Shown here: positions 5,788-10,543 of the stretch, piece after piece | How the letters are laid out: every line of letters begins with the position of its first letter | Position numbering within the stretch: the first letter of the stretch is position 1 | NCBI GenBank assembly: GCA_023450745.1 | Contig: JAEXGR010000075.1 | Coordinates: 1-10,543 of the forward strand | Length of the DNA: 10,543 bases | Direction: 5' to 3' | From: Synergistota bacterium | GTDB lineage: Bacteria; Synergistota; Synergistia; Synergistales; Synergistaceae | Position numbers and translations under genes: made by a program | The notes under the pieces: generated by a model | The model's database searches: none | What the model saw: only the letters and a program-made list of their open reading frames with translations | What the model was told of the DNA's origin: nothing

Positions 5788-6618
5788 CTAACTGCGCCGC
5801 GCCCGCGGTATCCCGCCCTCGCAGGGGACGTTTACCTGGCACTTGCCGCAGCCGGAGCGGACCCGATCGTGTGGGCCGTGCGGCGGACGCGTTGAAGCCT
5901 TGACGAAGGCGGCGCAGAGGTCTTGGTCTTTGCCGAAGGCGACGCCCTTCGATATGTCTATCGCCCCGGCGGGGCAGCGCCGCTGACAGGCGCCGCACAT
6001 CGTGCAGTAATCATACGGGCCAGAGTATTTCCGCTCCGTCACTGGCAGCGCGGCGTCGGTGATGATGCTGCCAAAGCGTCCCGCAATCCCCTTCGCGGTG
6101 ATCAGCCCCTTCGAGAGTCCGAAGGCGCCGAGGCCGCAGATGTGGGCGGCGTGGCGTTCCGACCAGTTGGAGGCATAGGGAGCGAGCATCCGGAACCGGC
6201 GGTCGGTGGTCGGGAAAACCGCCGAATATCCCTCTTTTTCAAAAATGGCGCAGAGAGATTCGCCGAGCGCGGCGATCGCCATTTGCCCCTCGATACGCGT
6301 GTGGAGCCACTCGTCGGAGGAGACTCCGGGGTCGATACGGTTTGTGCTCCTCACCGCCTCCGTAAAGGGGAGGAAGAAGGAGAGCACGGAGCGGGCGCCG
6401 GGAAGCCAGTCTTCGGGAAGCATCGCCTCGGGATGCAGTACCTCGGGGCGGCGCAGCTCCGCAAAGAGCGGGTCTTTTGCCGCCGCCGCGCCAAACAGCG
6501 GTTCGTCATATATCCGCAGCCCCGCCAGCTCGGGACGCAGAGCGTCCTCCGCCGCGACGTGATTGGCGGGACCCGCCACAAACTCGCGCGCCGCGCCGGT
6601 TAAAATATCAAGCAACAT
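5788..6618 (-). CDS. QueG-like (epoxyqueuosine reductase-related) double [4Fe-4S] cluster protein
   Basis: The C-terminal ferredoxin-like module resembles the 4Fe-4S double-cluster domain of epoxyqueuosine reductase and reductive-dehalogenase relatives. Counting from the start used here, C205, C208, C211 and C215 form CxxCxxCxxxCP, and C235, C257, C260 and C266 supply the second set, enough for two clusters. The N-terminal part has the GARSVLSFFLPF block and a GLGAFGLSKGLIT glycine-rich segment seen in this family. It is shorter than full QueG and lacks its C-terminal HEAT-type region, so a tRNA-modification role should not be assumed; cobalamin dependence is unknown. Start choice: the ATG at 6618 has GAGGAGGAG nine bases upstream, whereas an in-frame ATG 45 bases earlier (6663) has no good site, and its first codons would encode that Shine-Dalgarno. 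First gene of a pair with the downstream hydrolase. Confidence 0.8.
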   Translation of the reverse strand: MLLDILTGAAREFVAGPANHVAAEDALRPELAGLRIYDEPLFGAAAAKDPLFAELRRPEVLHPEAMLPEDWLPGARSVLSFFLPFTEAVRSTNRIDPGVSSDEWLHTRIEGQMAIAALGESLCAIFEKEGYSAVFPTTDRRFRMLAPYASNWSERHAAHICGLGAFGLSKGLITAKGIAGRFGSIITDAALPVTERKYSGPYDYCTMCGACQRRCPAGAIDISKGVAFGKDQDLCAAFVKASTRPPHGPHDRVRSGCGKCQVNVPCEGGIPRARRS

Positions 6619-6627
6619 TTTTATTCG
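6619..6627 (-). promoter_or_regulatory. Spacer next to the start-deciding ribosome binding site of the QueG-like gene
   Basis: On the minus strand GAGGAGGAG (6628-6636) is followed by this nine-base spacer and then ATG at 6618. This fixes the 6618 start over the in-frame ATG at 6663. Confidence 0.65.
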
Positions 6628-6688
6628 CTCCTCCTCGGACAAAACAAGATCGTCGCCTCTCATCCGGCAACATCGTCACAGCACGATA

Positions 6689-6694
6689 ATTATA
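6689..6694 (-). promoter_or_regulatory. Possible -10 box for the QueG-like/hydrolase pair
   Basis: A perfect TATAAT on the minus strand lies directly after the LysR stop codon and about 70 bases before the 6618 start. No good -35 hexamer is seen at 16-18 bases upstream, so this is weak; the pair could instead be read through from the LysR gene. Confidence 0.3.
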
Positions 6695-6696
6695 AT

Positions 6697-7566
6697 TCAT
6701 TTTCCCGCTCCGAAATGGTCGATCACAAAATCGATAAAGCGGCGCGCGGCGACGGAGAGCGTCCGCTTGTTCCGATAGGCGAGCGCCGTCGTCCGTTCTA
6801 CGGGGGGCTCGATGTGCAGCGCCGTGAGGCGGCGGTTTTCGTTTTTCAGGACGAGCTCGTAGAGGATGGAGACGCCCAGCCCCTGTTCCACCATCGAGAT
6901 GACGGTATAGTCGTCGGTAACTTTGTAATGGATGTCCGGGGTTAGCCCGCTCCGGCGAAAGGCGTCCAGCGCGACGCTGAACTCCCCCTCGTCGAGCAGT
7001 ATCAGCGGCTCTTTGGAGAGCGCCTCCAGCGTTACGCGCTCCTGTCGCGCGAGCGGATGTCCGGGCGGCAGCGCCGCCAGCATCTCGTCTTTGCGCAGCG
7101 GCGTCACGACGAGCCCCTTGACCTCGCTGTAGCAGGTGAAGCCGAAATCGACCGTGCCCTCGGAGATCCATTCTTCGATGCCGCGATAGTCGCCCTGCCT
7201 GAGGTCGAAATGAACGAATGGGTAGAGCGCCTTGAACTCGTTCATCAGCTTCGGCAGCCAGCTGCGGCTGACGCTCGTGAAGGTTCCGACCCGGATATTT
7301 CCGCCCAGCAGCCCCTGCATTTCGTCGTATTTTACGCGCAGCTCCCGGTGCGCGCTGCAGATCGAACGGATATATGGCAGGTACTGTTCGCCGTCGGCGG
7401 AGAGGGCGACGCCGCCCTTTTCGCGCCGCAGCAGCACGGTGCAGAGCTCCTCCTCGAGCGTATGGACCATCTGGCTCACCGCCGACTGGGTGTAGCCCAG
7501 CTCTGCGGCGGCGCGGGTAAAGCTGCCGCTTTCCGCCACTTTGACGAAGACTTCATACCTGTTCAT
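6697..7566 (-). CDS. LysR-family transcriptional regulator, divergent from azlCD
   Basis: Typical LysR-type regulator of 289 residues. The winged helix-turn-helix occupies about residues 1-60, with the family pattern FVKVAESGSFTRAAAEL followed by TQSAVSQMVHTLEEEL. The rest is the two-lobed effector-binding domain (GGNIRVGTFTSVSRSWLPKL, then the GVSILYE segment). An AAGAGG site lies six to seven bases before the ATG. It is transcribed away from azlC across a 118-base gap with two palindromes, the standard arrangement for a LysR protein and its target. The likely target is therefore azlCD plus its own gene, and an amino acid is the natural guess for inducer. The effector cannot be read from sequence. 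The QueG-like gene follows 78 bases downstream in the same direction. Confidence 0.92.
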   Translation of the reverse strand: MNRYEVFVKVAESGSFTRAAAELGYTQSAVSQMVHTLEEELCTVLLRREKGGVALSADGEQYLPYIRSICSAHRELRVKYDEMQGLLGGNIRVGTFTSVSRSWLPKLMNEFKALYPFVHFDLRQGDYRGIEEWISEGTVDFGFTCYSEVKGLVVTPLRKDEMLAALPPGHPLARQERVTLEALSKEPLILLDEGEFSVALDAFRRSGLTPDIHYKVTDDYTVISMVEQGLGVSILYELVLKNENRRLTALHIEPPVERTTALAYRNKRTLSVAARRFIDFVIDHFGAGK

Positions 7567-7583
7567 CGCGCGCCTCTTTTCAC

Positions 7584-7600
7584 TATTAGTCTTACTAATA
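7584..7600. promoter_or_regulatory. 17-bp inverted repeat, candidate LysR binding site
   Basis: TATTAGT and ACTAATA form a perfect 7-bp dyad around CTT, 18 bases before the LysR ATG and about 85 bases before azlC. Length and symmetry suit a LysR box (T-N11-A dyads), and the position suits an autoregulatory or recognition site. Confidence 0.55.
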
Positions 7601-7616
7601 TATTTATTATAAATAT
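7600..7616. promoter_or_regulatory. Second 17-bp inverted repeat in the LysR-azlC gap
   Basis: ATATTTAT and ATAAATAT form a perfect 8-bp dyad around one T, touching the end of the first palindrome. It could be a second, lower-affinity activation site for the same regulator, or just AT-rich promoter sequence. Confidence 0.4.
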
Positions 7617-7619
7617 TCG

Positions 7620-7655
7620 TTGGACTGCTTGCAATAAAAGTTGTAAAAATATAAG
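7620..7655 (+). promoter_or_regulatory. Probable azlCD promoter region
   Basis: Two overlapping weak sigma-70 readings are possible: TTGGAC (7620) with TAAAAA 18 bases on, or TTGCAA (7629) with TATAAG 15 bases on (7650-7655). Poor spacing fits a promoter needing a LysR activator. No exact start can be chosen. Confidence 0.35.
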
Positions 7656-7684
7656 TGAAATCAAGGGATATCGGGGGAAAGGAA

Positions 7685-8407
7685 ATGGCAAAGAGAGATC
7701 TGTATTATTTTTCAAAGGGAATGCGCGACGCGATACCTATTCTGCTGGGGTATATCGCCGTGTCTTTCACTCTCGGCATCGGCGCGAAGAACGCCGGGCT
7801 CAGTCCGTTTCAGGCGCTGCTCAGCGCGGTGACGCAAAACGCCTCCGCCGGGCAATTCGCGGGCTACTCCCTCATCGCGGCGGGCGCGGGCTACCTTGAG
7901 GTCGTCGTCATGATAATCGTCGCGAACGCGCGCTATCTGCTGATGTCATGCGCGATGAGCCAGAAGATATCCCCCCAGACGCCGCTCCGCCATCGGATGC
8001 TGCTCGCGGTGGACATCACCGACGAGATATTCGGCCTTTCGGTCGCGCAGCCCAGACGCCTCAACCCCTTTTACACCTACGGCATGGTCGCGGCGGCGGC
8101 TCCCGGCTGGGCACTCGGCACCTTTTTCGGCGTGGTCGTCGGCAACATCCTGCCGCAGAATGTGGTCACCGCGCTGAGCGTCGGCCTTTTCGGCATGTTC
8201 GTCGCCGTCATCGTGCCGCCGGCGCGCAAAAATTCCGTCATCGGGCTGCTGATCGTGGTCTCCATGGCGGCGAGCTTCGCCCTCTCGCGTCTCTCCTTTG
8301 TGGAGCTTTCGGCGGGAGTGCGCACGATCATCCTGACGGTCGCCATCTCCGGCGCGGCGGCCTTCGTCTTCCCGCTGCGGGAGGAACGTCAGGCAAATGC
8401 CGCGTAA
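7685..8407 (+). CDS. azlC: AzlC-family permease, large subunit of an amino-acid exporter
   Basis: Integral membrane protein of the AzlC/YgaZ family, which with a small AzlD/YgaH partner exports branched-chain amino acids and analogues (established for Bacillus AzlCD and Escherichia YgaZH). From the ATG used here it has 240 residues, normal for the family, with several hydrophobic segments. Family marks seen: the DAIPILLGYIAVSFTLGI start, TQNASAGQFAG, and NARYLLM (N81-M87). The ATG at 7685 is preceded by GGGGGAAAGGA; an in-frame GTG 30 bases upstream (7655) has no ribosome binding site and overlaps the promoter. The azlD start lies inside its last codons, so the two are translationally coupled. 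Substrate assignment rests on family membership only. Confidence 0.9.
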   Translation: MAKRDLYYFSKGMRDAIPILLGYIAVSFTLGIGAKNAGLSPFQALLSAVTQNASAGQFAGYSLIAAGAGYLEVVVMIIVANARYLLMSCAMSQKISPQTPLRHRMLLAVDITDEIFGLSVAQPRRLNPFYTYGMVAAAAPGWALGTFFGVVVGNILPQNVVTALSVGLFGMFVAVIVPPARKNSVIGLLIVVSMAASFALSRLSFVELSAGVRTIILTVAISGAAAFVFPLREERQANAA

Positions 8408-8705
8408 CGTCTATCTCTATCTGCTGATCATGGCGGCGGTCACCTATCTCATCCGCGTGCTGCCGCTGACGGTCATCCGCTGCGAGATAAAAAACCGGCG
8501 CGTGCGCGCCTTTCTCTACTACGTGCCCTACGTGACGCTCGCGGTGATGACCTTTCCCGCGATCATCGAGGCCACCGGCAGTACCGTCACGGCGACGGCC
8601 GCGCTCGCGGCGGCGGCGGCGCTCGCCTGGTTCGGCGGCAGCCTTTTGCAGGTCTCAATCCTCTCCTGCGCCGTCGTCTTCGTGTTGGACAAGTTCATAC
8701 TCTAG
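8397..8705 (+). CDS. azlD: AzlD-family small subunit of the amino-acid exporter
   Basis: A 102-residue, very hydrophobic protein with about three to four membrane segments, matching the AzlD/YgaH small partner in size. The TYLIRVLPL motif near residues 16-24 and the following FLYYVPYVTLAVMTFP block are typical. It overlaps the end of azlC by 11 bases in a different frame; a GGGAGG about eleven bases before the ATG serves as its ribosome binding site within azlC. The overlap implies obligate co-expression of both subunits. A strong hairpin terminator follows 34 bases after the stop, closing the two-gene operon. Confidence 0.9.
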   Translation: MPRNVYLYLLIMAAVTYLIRVLPLTVIRCEIKNRRVRAFLYYVPYVTLAVMTFPAIIEATGSTVTATAALAAAAALAWFGGSLLQVSILSCAVVFVLDKFIL

Positions 8706-8739
8706 CTTTCAGAGGATGCACCTCCTCTTCTCACATACA

Positions 8740-8769
8740 GAAAGCGGGCGGAGCAATCCGCCCGCTTTC
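8740..8769. terminator. Strong hairpin terminator between azlD and the convergent LysR gene
   Basis: A perfect 13-bp stem (8740-8752 with 8757-8769) closes on a GCAA tetraloop; the outer pairs are GAAAG/CTTTC and the inner part is GC-rich. The near-symmetry and its place between convergent genes suggest it ends transcripts from both sides. The U-tract after the stem is short on each strand. Confidence 0.8.
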
Positions 8770-8794
8770 GCCGTTTTCGGCTCGCGGCCGGCCG

Positions 8795-9751
8795 TCACCG
8801 GCGGAGCGAGAGCTTCCTTGTCTTCATGAACTCGATAAAGTCACGCTGTACTTGCGACAGCGCGCCGGTTTTCTTGTAGGAAAGGTAGACGTCGCGCGAG
8901 GCCTCCGGGCTGGCGAGACGATAGAAAAACACCTTACCGCAGGGGGAGAGGCAGTCAAGAATCGTATCGCGCACAAAGGCGATGCCCCGGCCCTCGCAGA
9001 CGAGGTAATAGGCCGTCATCATCTGCTCCAGATACATCGAGACCTTCGGCGTGAAGCCGGCCTCTTTGCAGATCGCGAGGCTCCGCCGGTGGATGTCGTT
9101 CCATTTTTTCAGTATCAGAAACTCCTCTTCCGCGAAGCGCTCCAGCGGCACGGCCGGCTTTAAGGGCGCGTCCATGCTCTCCGCCGCCATCTCATCAAAG
9201 GAGTAACGGAACTCCGAGAACTCTTCGTTAATAGGATTGGAGGCGGGCACGGCGAGCACAATGCGCTCAGCCGTCCAGGGCACAGACTCAAAAACATTTT
9301 TATCAAGCTGCTCCGCCTCGAGGAGGAAGTCCAGCGCCCCTTCACGCAGACGCTCTGAGAGCGCAACGCTGCTGCCCTCCGAGAGCGTGGCGGTGATGTT
9401 GGCGTAGCGTGCGCGGAACGCCTCGATTATCTCCGGCAGCACATAAGAGCAAAAAAACATCGAGCTGCCGACATTTAGCCGCGCAAGAGCGCCGCCCGCG
9501 AGCGCGGCGAAGTGCTCCTGCATCTCGCGCTCCGTCTCCATGATCTTATCAGCGAAATTTATATAATACTCCCCCGCCTCGGTGAGGCTCACGGGGTTCG
9601 TGCTGCGGTTGAAGAGCGGCAGACCGAGCTCGTTCTCTATGCGTTTGACGGTGGCGCTGAGCGACGGCTGAGAGATTAAAAGCCTCCGCGCAGCCTTAGA
9701 AAAGCTGCGTTCCTGATATACGGCATATATATATTCGATATCCTTTAACAT
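8795..9751 (-). CDS. LysR-family transcriptional regulator, divergent from the aminotransferase
   Basis: LysR-type regulator of 318 residues. The N-terminal helix-turn-helix (about 1-60) shows YAVYQERSFSKAARRL and SQPSLSATVKRIENELG, followed by FNRSTNPVSLTEAG. A linker helix leads to the ligand-binding domain (ARLNVGSSMFFCSYVLPEII). It is somewhat longer than the other LysR protein here because the first lobe carries an extra acidic, Met/Pro-rich stretch around residues 175-205. A GGGAGA lies about ten bases before the ATG. It is divergent from the class I aminotransferase gene across 166 bases, so that gene is the probable target. The two LysR proteins differ throughout the effector domain and are not a recent duplication. 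Effector unknown. Confidence 0.92.
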   Translation of the reverse strand: MLKDIEYIYAVYQERSFSKAARRLLISQPSLSATVKRIENELGLPLFNRSTNPVSLTEAGEYYINFADKIMETEREMQEHFAALAGGALARLNVGSSMFFCSYVLPEIIEAFRARYANITATLSEGSSVALSERLREGALDFLLEAEQLDKNVFESVPWTAERIVLAVPASNPINEEFSEFRYSFDEMAAESMDAPLKPAVPLERFAEEEFLILKKWNDIHRRSLAICKEAGFTPKVSMYLEQMMTAYYLVCEGRGIAFVRDTILDCLSPCGKVFFYRLASPEASRDVYLSYKKTGALSQVQRDFIEFMKTRKLSLRR

Positions 9752-9782
9752 TGTGATAGCATCTCCCTTTTATCGGAGGCCA

Positions 9783-9794
9783 TAGGAACTATCA
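9783..9794. promoter_or_regulatory. Short dyad near the second LysR gene, candidate operator
   Basis: ATAG-GAA-CTAT (9783-9793) is a perfect small dyad followed by CA, and a further TGATAG half-site lies at 9754-9759, complementary to CTATCA at 9789-9794. This could be part of a LysR operator. It is short and could be chance. Confidence 0.3.
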
Positions 9795-9824
9795 TATAAA
9801 ATTATATTATATTATAATAAGTAT

Positions 9825-9853
9825 TTTACAACAAGAAGATATTTTATTAGTAT
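9825..9853 (+). promoter_or_regulatory. Possible promoter of the aminotransferase transcript
   Basis: TTTACA (9825-9830) and TAGTAT (9848-9853) are 17 bases apart. The start would fall near 9860, right at the ribosome binding site of the short leader ORF. The upstream AT-rich run, including three tandem ATTAT units at 9801-9815, offers other TATAAT-like boxes, so the choice is uncertain. Confidence 0.35.
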
Positions 9854-9871
9854 TAAATCAGGAGAAAGGCC

Positions 9872-9982
9872 ATGGGACCGCTGAAAATAATGAATATAGC
9901 TCGAAAGGGGAATAGCAATGAAGGATTTCACTGCTTCAAGGGTGTGTGCGCTCACACCCTCCGGAATACGCAAAGTAAATGA
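9872..9982 (+). CDS. Candidate 36-residue leader ORF overlapping the aminotransferase start
   Basis: ATG at 9872 follows a clear GGAG with 7-base spacing (9861-9864), better than many real genes. The frame runs 36 codons to TGA at 9980-9982, overlapping the first 65 bases of the aminotransferase in another frame. The peptide (starts MGPLKIMNIARKG, ends TLRNTQSK) matches no family I recognise and has no run of regulatory codons. It could be a translated leader controlling access to the aminotransferase ribosome binding site, or a chance frame. Speculative. Confidence 0.25.
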   Translation: MGPLKIMNIARKGNSNEGFHCFKGVCAHTLRNTQSK

Positions 9983-10543
9983 ACGCGCGCTGGCGATGGA
10001 GCGCGCGGGAGAACGGGTCATACACTTCGAGATAGGCCGCCCGGACTTTGACACGCCCGCCTATATAAAAGAGGCGGCGATCAAAAGCCTGCGCGACGGC
10101 GAAGTCTTCTACACCTCAAATTTCGGCATGATGGAGCTGCGCGAGACGATCGCCGAGAGGCTGGCCAAGGCAAACGGCATTCCCTGCGCCGCGGAGAATA
10201 TACTCGTCACCGCCGGACTTTCGGAGGCAGTCTTCGACCTGCTCTGCACGATACTGAACGAGGGGGACGAACTTCTCATCCCCGACCCCGTATGGATAAA
10301 TTATCTCAATGTCCCCGCGCTCTTCAACGCGCGCCCCGTCTCCTATTCACTCACCGAGGAGAACGGTTTTGAGCCCGACCTCGCAGAGATAAAGAGCAAG
10401 ATAACGCCGCGCACCAAGGCTATAGTGCTGCTCACGCCATGCAACCCCACGGGAGGCGTCCTCTCGCGCGGCACGCTTGAGGGCATCGCGGAACTTGCGA
10501 AGGCTCACGATCTGCTCGTGGTATCGGATGAAATTTACGAGCG
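9918..10543 (+). CDS. Class I/II pyridoxal-phosphate aminotransferase, 3' truncated by the window
   Basis: N-terminal 208 residues of a fold-type I aminotransferase of the aspartate/aromatic/alanine group. Seen in order: FEIGRPDFDTP (37-47) at the substrate entrance, Y65 with the following TSNFGMMELRE block (usually Y-T-x2-x-G-x2-E-LR), VTAGLSEAVF (97-106) for phosphate binding, DPVW (123-126) with the ring-stacking aromatic W126, NPTGG (N176-G180), and SDEIYE (D204 pairing with the pyridine nitrogen, Y207). The catalytic Lys would lie beyond the window end, so activity cannot be confirmed. GAAAGGGG is followed by a 7-base gap to the ATG at 9918; an in-frame stop at 9897 rules out a longer start. 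It is divergent from a LysR gene that likely regulates it. The amino-acid specificity cannot be read here. Confidence 0.92.
   Translation, partial: MKDFTASRVCALTPSGIRKVNERALAMERAGERVIHFEIGRPDFDTPAYIKEAAIKSLRDGEVFYTSNFGMMELRETIAERLAKANGIPCAAENILVTAGLSEAVFDLLCTILNEGDELLIPDPVWINYLNVPALFNARPVSYSLTEENGFEPDLAEIKSKITPRTKAIVLLTPCNPTGGVLSRGTLEGIAELAKAHDLLVVSDEIYE

Noticed and set aside
5221..6603. Plus-strand open frames of about 220 codons opposite the hydrolase and iron-sulfur genes
   Set aside because: No ribosome binding sites or recognisable domains; the minus strand has clear catalytic and cluster-binding motifs.
7057..7899. 280-codon plus-strand frame crossing the LysR gene, the divergent promoter and azlC
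   Set aside because: It runs through the regulatory gap and is antisense to a well-conserved LysR protein; a shadow frame.

Overview
The window reads as ordinary bacterial chromosome carrying accessory functions. It comes from a diderm (outer-membrane) organism, because it encodes a lipid A acyltransferase-family protein next to a bactofilin and a cell-wall-type polysaccharide deacetylase. Many genes have strong AGGAGG-like ribosome binding sites. The mix of AzlCD, a QueG-like iron-sulfur protein, two LysR regulators and rather high, uneven GC would suit an anaerobe of the Synergistota (Cloacibacillus/Synergistes type). That taxonomic guess is inference and low confidence. No rRNA, tRNA, CRISPR array, transposase or phage gene is visible.

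Layout. (1) Positions 1-2643: an AT-rich upstream region with a good sigma-70-like promoter (163-191), then three co-oriented genes: membrane-anchored NodB-type polysaccharide deacetylase, bactofilin, and a LpxL/HtrB-family acyltransferase homologue whose catalytic H-x4-D/E motif is replaced (C119/P124). Together they look like an envelope operon. (2) 2644-2997: a 354-bp gap whose right end holds a TTGACA/TATACA promoter and a palindromic operator-like site. It drives a P1B-2 type Zn/Cd/Pb-exporting ATPase with a His/Cys-rich N-terminus (2998-5010). (3) 4994-5174: a GC-rich intergenic stretch packed with overlapping inverted repeats, between the convergent ATPase and a leftward pair. (4) 5173-6618, minus strand: a QueG-like double [4Fe-4S] protein followed by an isochorismatase/nicotinamidase-family hydrolase. 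(5) 6697-8705: a LysR regulator divergent from azlC-azlD (amino-acid exporter subunits), with two 17-bp inverted repeats in the shared intergenic region. A strong hairpin terminator follows azlD. (6) 8795-10543: a second LysR regulator divergent from a class I aminotransferase truncated by the window end. A short overlapping leader ORF with its own Shine-Dalgarno precedes the aminotransferase.

Working logic. The left part concerns envelope structure: sugar deacetylation, a cytoskeletal scaffold and outer-membrane lipid acylation. The centre concerns metal detoxification, probably controlled by a metal-responsive repressor. The right half concerns amino-acid and cofactor metabolism: each LysR gene is divergent from its likely target, so azlCD export and the aminotransferase are plausibly switched by amino-acid-like effectors. 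I did not find a convincing, wholly new multi-gene system. The best leads are the acyltransferase homologue lacking its catalytic residues inside a bactofilin operon, the metal-ATPase operator with its His/Cys-rich tail, and the leader ORF before the aminotransferase.
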